Below the pieces are notes generated by a model, which was not told the DNA's origin, ran no database searches, and worked only from the letters and a program-made list of their open reading frames with translations. A stretch of DNA of 64,000 bases from Neobacillus niacini. Lineage in GTDB: Bacteria; Bacillota; Bacilli; Bacillales; Cytobacillaceae. Shown piece by piece: positions 15,551 through 22,943 of the stretch; position 1 is the first letter of the stretch, and each line of letters begins with the position of its first letter. The DNA lies in the NCBI RefSeq assembly GCF_000759675.1, contig NZ_BAWM01000021.1, positions 225,950 to 289,949 of the forward strand, written 5' to 3'. A program made the position numbers and the translations under genes.

Positions 15551-15928
15551 CTATTGGCAAGCTCCTAAAGGATTATCATCTGGATCATAGAAAGTAAAAA
15601 ATTTTGTAGTTCCTTCTCCACCAATTGGATTCACTTTTACATTCTTTTGGAGTAACAGTTTGTGGGTTTCTTCTATATCCGTAGGAATGAAATTATAATA
15701 TTTCCCCACCCCAAAATTATTTTCTGGAAACTTCATTGGTTGATGATTTAAAGTTCTAACCAGACATACTACTGTCGGAGATTGTTCTCCAATCTTCAAT
15801 ACAGCTGCCTCTTCTTCAATGTAGATTACTTTAAATCCCAGTATTTCTTCATACCATTTAGCTGACAGTTCAGGGTCTTTAACAGGTATAAAAACTCCTT
15901 CCATACCCTTTAAAAGTGGTTTGGTCAT
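15551..15928 (-). CDS. VOC (glyoxalase/bleomycin-resistance) family protein
   Basis: Protein of 125 aa with a vicinal-oxygen-chelate fold: GVFIPVKDPELSAKWYEEILGF at the start and FTFYDPDDNPLGA at the end. ATG 15928 follows AGGAG at 9-bp spacing. Family members include metalloenzymes and drug-binding proteins; no specific substrate can be read. Confidence 0.82.
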   Translation of the reverse strand: MTKPLLKGMEGVFIPVKDPELSAKWYEEILGFKVIYIEEEAAVLKIGEQSPTVVCLVRTLNHQPMKFPENNFGVGKYYNFIPTDIEETHKLLLQKNVKVNPIGGEGTTKFFTFYDPDDNPLGACQ

Positions 15929-16082
15929 ATTTTCTATCTCCTTGTGGGATTTTATTATATTTACAATTCGATATGTCATTAGTTCAAGGATTCACGGTAT
16001 GGAAGTGCAATCGAAAGGGCTTACTGTATAGATTGAATTCTTTCATTTGCCGTTAATATTCCATAAAAAAGAGTAAAAAGTA

Positions 16083-16556
16083 TTATGAATTATGATTTTT
16101 ACTATTAAAGGAAAAGATTAATTCATCTTCAACAGCCTTTATTACCCTTCCGGTATCTTTAAAACCTACTGATAAATATAGTTGTTTTGCTTTTTCATTT
16201 TCGGGAACAAAGGTAATAAATATTTCGTCACAATTATATTGATTAACCATTTCTTTTATGACTAAGAGTAATGCTTGCTTACCGTAACCATTTCCTTGAA
16301 ATTTGTAATCAATCATAATTCTACATATTTCATGGCCAGCCAGTTCGTCCGAATACCCATACATGGTAAAGCCTATTGGCGTATCTACATGATAAATCGC
16401 TTTAACTCTCCAATTCTCTTCTATACTGGCTTGCGCTAAGGATAAACAGTTTGATGCAATTGTTTTTTCGAATACTCTGTTTTGTTGGTCTTGTGCACTG
16501 CTAAGTCTTATAATGTCTAACCAGTTTTGTTTATTTACTTCTTTTAATGTAATCAT
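16083..16556 (-). CDS. GNAT acetyltransferase, BltD/polyamine-like
   Basis: N-acetyltransferase of 157 aa. The acetyl-CoA loop is in YKFQGNGYGKQALLLVIKE (R/Q-x-x-G-x-G/A type), and the C-terminal NEKAKQLYLSVGFKDTGRV is typical of GNAT enzymes. The GFTMYGYSDEL segment resembles BltD-type spermidine acetyltransferases, but the substrate is a guess. It is divergent from the ArsR-type operon. Confidence 0.82.
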   Translation of the reverse strand: MITLKEVNKQNWLDIIRLSSAQDQQNRVFEKTIASNCLSLAQASIEENWRVKAIYHVDTPIGFTMYGYSDELAGHEICRIMIDYKFQGNGYGKQALLLVIKEMVNQYNCDEIFITFVPENEKAKQLYLSVGFKDTGRVIKAVEDELIFSFNSKNHNS

Positions 16557-16630
16557 TTCAATTCCCTCTAATCAAAATTTTAATACTCCTTTAATAAATT
16601 CTCCTTTTGGTGAAAATAACCTTTTTTGTG

Positions 16631-16659
16631 TTGACAATTCCAAGGCGGCTATATAGAAT
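16631..16659 (+). promoter_or_regulatory. Sigma-A promoter of the ArsR/ABC-2 operon
   Basis: TTGACA (16631-16636), 17-bp spacer, TAGAAT (16654-16659). Confidence 0.8.
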
Positions 16660-16684
16660 ATTGAATAATTTTGCAAAATTATAA

Positions 16685-16712
16685 ATTTGATTCGCTATTT
16701 AACGAATCAAAT
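16685..16712. promoter_or_regulatory. Palindromic operator in the leader of the ArsR-type gene
   Basis: Perfect 10-bp arms ATTTGATTCG and CGAATCAAAT with an 8-bp centre. It lies just downstream of the promoter and ends right before the AAAGGAAG ribosome binding site, well placed for autorepression. Confidence 0.7.
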
Positions 16713-16727
16713 AAAAGGAAGATTGGT

Positions 16728-17756
16728 ATGGAAAATGTAAATCAATGGTTATCAAAACATGTACGCTTTATTTACTCGCCGTTTCGTGAGCTCATGACCA
16801 GTTTACATGTTTTGAATAATCCCTCCCATCACCTGACGAGGCTAGAATGGGTGGAAAAAATAAAATGTAACATGTCACCTTCTTTATGGGAGACGTGCTG
16901 TTTCTTTGGTGAGTTAAGTAATGAATGGTTAAACTTTCTTGATTTAGTTGATGTTCTTCAGTATGAGGAAAAACATGTTGAAGAGGTCATTGAACGAATG
17001 AAACTACTAAGTGAAAAGGAGTTTCTCTCTTTATTACTAGGAAATCGGGCTAATTTGTCTTTAAGCGAATGGACTGCAAATGAAATGGAAGTTCGTTCAA
17101 AGCCAGGATACTATCGAGAAATGCTTTGTGACTTTCTTTATTGTTATCACCAAGAGTATTTCTCTAGAGAATTGTTCCGGGTTGAACCATGGTTAATCAA
17201 AGCGGTTCATGAAATAAAGAATGAATTTGAAGAGAATCCTATGAACGCCATGAATTCGGTCCATCCCCGGTTCAAGCTAGATGCCAGGACGTTAAAGTTC
17301 TACAAAGCAGAAACATGGGTCTTTCAATATGAAGAGATTACTAGGTTAACGATTTATCCATCTAGTTTTATAGCACCTCATCTGCTTGTTGGAATGGAAG
17401 TCCCAGAAATCATTGTTTATTTACAGGTACCTCTTCCAGACGAGAATATAGAAGATGCCGTTCCAGAGGATTTATTAACGATCCTTTCTGCTTTAAGTGA
17501 TCGGTCACGCCTGCAGATCCTTAAATTGCTCTATCATTATTCCTATTGCACACAGCAATTAACAGAGTCAACAGGTTTGGCAAAAGCTACGATTTCTAAA
17601 CACTTAAAGATTTTAGAGAAAGCAAATCTTATTAAGGGAGAACGGCATGGATATTTTGTATTTTATAAAGCAAACGAAAAAACGTTGGACCAATTAAAGG
17701 TCGACCTTAACCAATTTTTTGATCAGCCTTTTATTGGCCATAAGGAGGAAAAATAA
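16728..17756 (+). CDS. ArsR-family regulator with large N-terminal helical domain
   Basis: Protein of 342 aa; ATG 16728 lies behind AAAGGAAG. The first 230 or so residues form a DUF5937-like region with no recognised motif. The C-terminal part (about 245-335) is an ArsR winged helix: LTILSALSDRSRLQILKLL, then TESTGLAKATISKHLKILEKANLI and the wing GERHGYFVFYK. It overlaps the next gene by one base (TAATG) and leads an ABC-2 exporter operon that it probably represses through the palindrome at 16685. The inducer is unknown. Confidence 0.82.
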   Translation: MENVNQWLSKHVRFIYSPFRELMTSLHVLNNPSHHLTRLEWVEKIKCNMSPSLWETCCFFGELSNEWLNFLDLVDVLQYEEKHVEEVIERMKLLSEKEFLSLLLGNRANLSLSEWTANEMEVRSKPGYYREMLCDFLYCYHQEYFSRELFRVEPWLIKAVHEIKNEFEENPMNAMNSVHPRFKLDARTLKFYKAETWVFQYEEITRLTIYPSSFIAPHLLVGMEVPEIIVYLQVPLPDENIEDAVPEDLLTILSALSDRSRLQILKLLYHYSYCTQQLTESTGLAKATISKHLKILEKANLIKGERHGYFVFYKANEKTLDQLKVDLNQFFDQPFIGHKEEK

Positions 17757-18565
17757 TGTGGTTAGCCTTTTCTGCTACGTTTCAGCGTAATTATCTCGTG
17801 ATGAAACGGGCATTTCCTTGGTCATTCTTTTTAGGTCATATATTAAGCGGTTTTTACATCATCATCTTTGCCTATTTAACTTACTTTTACGTTTTCAAAA
17901 AAGATTTGTCAGTAAGCTTTTCTACCTATGCGGGCACGGATGATTATCTTTCCTATGTGATATTAGGAGGACTACTCTATTCCTTTTCAGTATCCCTCTT
18001 AATGATTGCAAGTAGAGCGATTATCACGGAACTAAGAGAAGGTACTCTCGAAGCCCTGCTTCTAACCCCTTCCTCCAGAAAAGGATATTTTCTTGGTTAT
18101 GTGGCGCAAGGATTAACTCGTGTAGGTATTGAATTCGCAGTCATTACGGTTACTGGTTATTTTTTTGGACTTCATTTACAAAATATTAATTGGCTTAGTG
18201 TCATTATCGTTCTGTTTGTTTTGATTGTTTCTACCTTTAGTCAGGCGCTCGTGCTCGGTTCATTTATGCTCTATTTCAGAGATACCTATATTACACAAAA
18301 CACCCTGTTTGTCTTGATGGGGTTAGTTTGTAGTATTACGTTCCCAGCCCATTTTCTTCCAGAGGCGGTAAGGTGGATTGGAACGATTATGCCTCTTACC
18401 TATGGGGTGGATGCATTAAGGTTGGTTTGGATCGAAGGAAAATCACTTTCCGATATCCTCCCTTACCTATGGAAAATGATCATTCTAGGAATCATCTATT
18501 TTCCAATTGGTACTTTTTTTATAAAGAGAATGGAAAAGTACGTATTAGAAAAGCATTTTGGATAA
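17756..18565 (+). CDS. ABC-2 type exporter permease
   Basis: Inner-membrane protein of 269 aa with about six hydrophobic segments. The conserved cytoplasmic piece is ELREGTLEALLLTPSSRKGYFLGY, and the ABC-2 end motif region is SITFPAHFLPEAVRWIGTIMPLTYGVDALR. AAGGAGG lies in the end of the preceding gene. It pairs with the ATPase and a second permease downstream, as in DrrABC-like exporters of drugs or lipids. Confidence 0.85.
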   Translation: MWLAFSATFQRNYLVMKRAFPWSFFLGHILSGFYIIIFAYLTYFYVFKKDLSVSFSTYAGTDDYLSYVILGGLLYSFSVSLLMIASRAIITELREGTLEALLLTPSSRKGYFLGYVAQGLTRVGIEFAVITVTGYFFGLHLQNINWLSVIIVLFVLIVSTFSQALVLGSFMLYFRDTYITQNTLFVLMGLVCSITFPAHFLPEAVRWIGTIMPLTYGVDALRLVWIEGKSLSDILPYLWKMIILGIIYFPIGTFFIKRMEKYVLEKHFG

Positions 18566-18580
18566 GGAGTGTTGATTTTT

Positions 18581-19558
18581 ATGATAGAAGCTAAGAATCT
18601 CGGAAAAGTCTATACTGTGAAGAAAAAGATAAACTTTTTTCGCTCTGAAAAGGAGAAAGTCAATGCTGTAAAGGGACTTAATTTAACGATTGGTGAAGGA
18701 GAGATCGTTGGATTACTAGGCTTAAACGGTGCTGGTAAAACAACTACGATTAAAATGCTGAGCACTCTGTTAAATCCATCAGCAGGAAAAATCACTATTG
18801 ATGGCCTCGATGCTGTTAAGGATGCAATAAAGGTCAAAAGTATGGTTAACATGATTGCTGGTGGCGAAAGAATGTTGTACTGGCGTTTGACCGGAGCACA
18901 AAACCTCCGCTACTTTGGTAAGCTATACGGATTATCAGGAGGTGTGTTGGAGGATCAAATTCAAAATTTATTAGAGGAAGTAGGGTTGACAGAAGCTTCT
19001 AATACGCCAGTAGAATTGTATTCAAAAGGAATGAAGCAAAGGCTGCATATAGCCCGTGGACTCATTAATAACCCAAAGTATTTATTTTTAGATGAGCCAA
19101 CACTTGGACTCGATGCTCCAGTTGCGAAACAACTTAGAGAAATGGTTAAAAGTTTAGCAAAAAATCAGGGGAAGGGAATCCTACTTACCAGTCATTATCT
19201 TAAAGAGGTAGAAGAACTTTGTGACCGAGTATATATCATCGAAAAAGGTTCTTTAATTTTGCATGATACTCCTGAAAATATTACTGCATCAGTCGTAAAG
19301 AATTATCATGTGAAAATAGAAAGCAGCGCTTTATCTACTTCCCAGCAAAATAGAATCAAACAAAGTCTTACAGGCTGTTCCATTGAATTCTCTGAACAAG
19401 GGGATTCTTCGGAAATGCAAATTATTGCTCCTTTTGATCCGACAGCATTAATCATTAGTGTTTGCATTAAAGAATCAGTGGCCATTCAAAAGCTTGAACT
19501 GAAACGTCCTCGTCTAGAGGATGCTATTCTAACATTAGCAAAGGAGAAATTGGCATGA
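18581..19558 (+). CDS. ABC-2 type exporter ATP-binding protein
   Basis: DrrA/NatA-like ATPase of 325 aa. ATG 18581 lies behind AAGGAG; the in-frame GTG at 18569 overlaps that site. Walker A is GLNGAGKTTT, the signature is YSKGMKQRLHIARGL, Walker B is YLFLDEPTLGLD, and the H-loop reads LLTSHYLKEVEEL. The last 80 residues form the usual C-terminal accessory domain. Four-base overlap (ATGA) with the next permease gene shows translational coupling. Confidence 0.92.
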   Translation: MIEAKNLGKVYTVKKKINFFRSEKEKVNAVKGLNLTIGEGEIVGLLGLNGAGKTTTIKMLSTLLNPSAGKITIDGLDAVKDAIKVKSMVNMIAGGERMLYWRLTGAQNLRYFGKLYGLSGGVLEDQIQNLLEEVGLTEASNTPVELYSKGMKQRLHIARGLINNPKYLFLDEPTLGLDAPVAKQLREMVKSLAKNQGKGILLTSHYLKEVEELCDRVYIIEKGSLILHDTPENITASVVKNYHVKIESSALSTSQQNRIKQSLTGCSIEFSEQGDSSEMQIIAPFDPTALIISVCIKESVAIQKLELKRPRLEDAILTLAKEKLA

Positions 19559-20367
19559 AGCTCCTTTCAATTCTAGTAGCAGAGACTATAAAAAGTCACC
19601 AACATAACTTTCATAATAAACTCATTTACTTTTCACTGCTAATCTGGCCAGCGCTTTTATTTGTAACATCCTATTATTCTTTTAAACCATTTAACTTATC
19701 AGATTCAAGTCCACTTTCTGCTTACATGGACGTTGACCAAATTACGATGTTTCTATTAACGGGCTATTTAGGATATATCTTTTTTTGGAGCCTTGTTCAA
19801 TCGGCTTGGGGAATGTCATATGAACGACAAGCCGGAACACTTGAACTGATTTTTTTGACTCCTGTTTCACGTATAGTAGTTATGTTTTCACGAGCTGCAG
19901 GTAATCTTCTGGAAGCTGTATGGCTTTTTACTGGGTTCACTCTATTCGTTCTGGTGGTTACAGGTAATGCTGGAGATATTCATTGGTGGAATGTACCTTT
20001 AGGATTAGGATTACTGAGCGTATCGGCTATTGTCTGGGGTGGGTTTCTTAACATTGTATTTCTATTCTCACGTGATGCGGGGATTCTGTTTACCATCTTT
20101 GAAGAACCGATGCAATTTTTCTCAGGTGTAAGGATACCCGTTCTTGCCTTTCCATTATGGGGGAAAATGATTGCTCTGATCTTCCCATTAACCTATGTCC
20201 TTGAAATTTTTCGTGATTTAGTGCTTAACGGCAAAGGATTGGTTGAGTTGGCAGAACAATTTATTGTCCTTTTTGGAGTCCTAGCCTTTTTGGCGATAGT
20301 TTCTGCTTTCCTATTAAAAAAAGCAGAAACCCATGCAAAGGAAACAGGCAATATGGTGCTTTTTTAA
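19555..20367 (+). CDS. ABC-2 type exporter permease, second subunit
   Basis: Inner-membrane protein of 270 aa with about six hydrophobic segments, YERQAGTLELIFLTPVSRIVVMF and PVLAFPLWGKMIALIFPLTYVLEIFRDL. It is distantly similar to the first permease in this operon, so the exporter is likely a heterodimer. The substrate is unknown. Confidence 0.85.
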   Translation: MKLLSILVAETIKSHQHNFHNKLIYFSLLIWPALLFVTSYYSFKPFNLSDSSPLSAYMDVDQITMFLLTGYLGYIFFWSLVQSAWGMSYERQAGTLELIFLTPVSRIVVMFSRAAGNLLEAVWLFTGFTLFVLVVTGNAGDIHWWNVPLGLGLLSVSAIVWGGFLNIVFLFSRDAGILFTIFEEPMQFFSGVRIPVLAFPLWGKMIALIFPLTYVLEIFRDLVLNGKGLVELAEQFIVLFGVLAFLAIVSAFLLKKAETHAKETGNMVLF

Positions 20368-20587
20368 CGGAGTTTTTGTAGTGAGAGGTATCATCCATGT
20401 GAATTTTGGTGATGGTGGAATCGCTTAGGCACGTAAATTTCAAATCGGCACGTAAGTTAGGTTTTTCTTAATAAACCCATAAAGAGATGGGTGGTACATT
20501 CGATCCTACGGCTACAAAAAGAAAAGCTGCCATTAATATGACAGTGTTCATCCAACTTGCAGATAATTTTATAGGTTCCGTTGCTGC

Positions 20588-21463
20588 TTATTGATCAACA
20601 GCTATAAAACGTTTCCGATTCTTTAATTGATATATAATAGCAACGGTCCATAATCCGATAATTAGAACATAAGCTAGCGTCGCCAAAGAAACTGGTAATG
20701 CGACGGTTTTAATAATTGTCATTGAATTGGTAAGGATAATAAATCCCCCCACTAGCACCCCTAACATATAGGAAGGAACGATTCTTACAAGCCAAGCTGC
20801 TATAGGTGCCGCAATCACTCCGCCAATCATAAACGCTATGACCCATTGCCATTGATACTGTTCCACTCCTAGAAACAAGATGAATCCTAAAGTCGCTGAT
20901 ACAGCAATGGCAAATTCACTTGTATCTACTGTTCCAATCACTTTTTTAGGGGAAATCCCATTTCTTGCAATCAATACGGGAGCGGTGATGGGACCCCATC
21001 CTCCGCCTCCAACCGCATCAAAGAAGCCGCCCGCTATACCAAGTGGAGTTAAGAATTTACTTGAAAAGGTTGACCCTTGATTCTTAGATGGTAAATGGTT
21101 GAAAAATAGAAAACGGATTAGAATATACAACCCTAAAAATATTAAAAAAACAGAGATAAACGGTTTGATTTTATCACCAGGCAGACTGCTAAGAAAAGCC
21201 GCCCCTATAAACGCACTAACCGCACCAGGGATGGTTAGTTTCCATAAAATTCTTTTATCTACATTTTTAAACCATAGGTGTGATGCTCCAGATGCGGCAG
21301 TTGTAGCAATTTCAGCCATATGAATCGAAGCAGAGGCCGCTGCAGGTGCTATCCCAAACATTAATAGTAATGAGGAGGATGTTGCTCCAAATCCCATTCC
21401 CAAGGAACCATCGACTAGCTGTGCTAAAAAACCAATTGCTGAAAAAATAATTAATTTTTTCAA
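20588..21463 (-). CDS. TauE/SafE (TSUP) family permease
   Basis: Full-length TSUP membrane protein of 291 aa with both family repeats (VDGSLGMGFGATSSSLLL near residue 20 and GFFDAVGGGGWGPITAPVLI near 150). The TTG at 21463 has GGAGG 7 bases upstream and is preferred over the TTG at 21469. The Q-L-V-D-G-S opening is typical of the sulfite/sulfide or uncharacterised anion exporter branch. It is intact, unlike the split TSUP gene at 9089, and stands alone on the minus strand. Confidence 0.85.
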   Translation of the reverse strand: MKKLIIFSAIGFLAQLVDGSLGMGFGATSSSLLLMFGIAPAAASASIHMAEIATTAASGASHLWFKNVDKRILWKLTIPGAVSAFIGAAFLSSLPGDKIKPFISVFLIFLGLYILIRFLFFNHLPSKNQGSTFSSKFLTPLGIAGGFFDAVGGGGWGPITAPVLIARNGISPKKVIGTVDTSEFAIAVSATLGFILFLGVEQYQWQWVIAFMIGGVIAAPIAAWLVRIVPSYMLGVLVGGFIILTNSMTIIKTVALPVSLATLAYVLIIGLWTVAIIYQLKNRKRFIAVDQ

Positions 21464-21538
21464 ATTCAATCCTCCCTAAAACCAAGTAATCTTATATGGA
21501 TTACATGGTATGCAGGAAACTTTGTAAATGTTTATTTT

Positions 21539-21582
21539 TTCAGAACATTGCGCTTTATTTTTAGTAAGATAAAAGTTCTGAA
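21539..21582. repeat. Inverted repeat upstream of the TSUP gene
   Basis: TTCAGAAC and GTTCTGAA, perfect 8-bp arms 28 bp apart, in the 306-base gap before the TSUP gene. It may be a leader hairpin or operator. Nothing else was recognised in 21464-21769. Confidence 0.4.
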
Positions 21583-21769
21583 ACCTTGCCTTACAAATGG
21601 ATCTAATCCTCGACATAAAAATTTCTTGAAAACAACCCAAAGTTTGTTTTTTAAAAGGGTTTAGGGCAGTTTTAATCAAATGATTGATTGGAAATATTGT
21701 TAGCAGACTTTGTCGAAACTAGGGTGAATATGACTGCAATTTCGTCTATGTACCGTTCAATTCTAAAAA

Positions 21770-22615
21770 TTATGCTTCCATGTGCAGCCAATCATAGTAC
21801 ATGACTTCGCCTGTCTTGTGCGCATAACGTAACGGCTTGCTCTCATATTGATTTTCAAGCAATTGTTCGAGATAGAACTCTTTTAATTTGTTGGTTAAGA
21901 TCCCATAAAAGAAGGCAATAGGTTTTACTACTAACTTGGTAGATTTCAGTTTACGAATCAGCTGCTTAAAGGACTGAATGGCGATAGCAAGAACATCCTC
22001 TTTTTCTTTATCACATTCAAATCGAAAAGCAGCGATTTGGACCATATGCCAGTATTCTTCAATCGTCTTCGCATCGGAAAAGAAGTATTTTACGAGCTGG
22101 ACAAATGCTTGTGGAACTTTATCACTAACAAAAGTGTTATCTAACTCAATCGGCGCTTCGTTACGTTTACTATTCTTTTTAATATTAGTTTTTAAAGGAT
22201 TATTAGTTTCTTTAGGCTGGTCCATTTTTTTCACTTTGGGTGGTTCACTTGCAGGAAAACGATTAAAGCAATATAGGTTGCTAGACTGTGATCCATTTAT
22301 CCGTTCTGTTTCATAAATGGTGAGGATTCCGAATTCTCTGGCTTTGATGATCATCCGTTTAAAGGTAGAGCGGGAGATTCCGTTACCTTGATACTCATCA
22401 TTAATCGCTTTTAGCAAAGTTCCAACCTTTGCATTTGAAACTCCTGGTACTTTTACAGAAAAACGAACCAGCCGTTTCAAACCGATAAGCTCCCCCTTTG
22501 AGAACTCCTGCTTCTTCACCGCCAACCACATCTCCACATGCGTATTGAACTCCTTCACACTTTTAAACTGAGAATACCGTTCAAATCCTTCAATGCTGCC
22601 TGATTTTAAATTCAT
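21770..22615 (-). CDS. Uncharacterised protein with probable winged-helix N-terminus
   Basis: Protein of 281 aa. Residues about 35-125 (SKGELIGLKRLVRFSVKVPG, ISRSTFKRMIIKAREFGILTIY) look like the winged-helix region of plasmid/phage replication or HTH proteins, in which a helix is chosen by a differentiated second copy. A charged linker follows (PKETNNPLKTNIKKNSKRNEA), then a helical region to DWLHMEA. It resembles a family of Bacillus cytosolic proteins with replication-protein features, but I do not know its function. GGTGGTGC precedes the ATG. Confidence 0.6.
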   Translation of the reverse strand: MNLKSGSIEGFERYSQFKSVKEFNTHVEMWLAVKKQEFSKGELIGLKRLVRFSVKVPGVSNAKVGTLLKAINDEYQGNGISRSTFKRMIIKAREFGILTIYETERINGSQSSNLYCFNRFPASEPPKVKKMDQPKETNNPLKTNIKKNSKRNEAPIELDNTFVSDKVPQAFVQLVKYFFSDAKTIEEYWHMVQIAAFRFECDKEKEDVLAIAIQSFKQLIRKLKSTKLVVKPIAFFYGILTNKLKEFYLEQLLENQYESKPLRYAHKTGEVMYYDWLHMEA

Positions 22616-22636
22616 AAAAATGCACCACCCTTTCTA

Positions 22637-22660
22637 CCCTCTATATAGGAATCTAGAGGG
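22637..22660. repeat. Inverted repeat at the start of the 281-aa gene
   Basis: CCCTCTA and TAGAGGG, 10 bp apart, just upstream of that gene's ribosome binding site. It is an operator candidate. The rest of the gap to 22943 contains no supported gene. Confidence 0.35.
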
Positions 22661-22943
22661 CAAAAGGACATGGTCAATTGAAGAAAGTTGTTACAGAATT
22701 GTGTACTCTATGTGGAAAATCACGGAACCTGGTAAAGAATGAAAAACAACATTTCAAGACAGACAAAGGTTCAGCACTAGACAAGGTTCCCTTTTCAAAA
22801 ATAGTAGAGGTTTCTTTAAATAGTTCGAAAAAATGTAAAAAATTACAAGGAAAAACTCGATTAAAGTCGAATACAATTATCTGGGATTGTAATAGTTTTG
22901 GAGGACTGCTATTTCTACCTAGATAAAAAATGGAGGAATATGA

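Noticed and set aside
22678..22926. 82-codon frame with a CTLCGKS segment before the repeat protein
   Set aside because: TTG start without a ribosome binding site, and the rest is low-complexity lysine/serine. The cysteine pair looked zinc-like, but there is no second pair.
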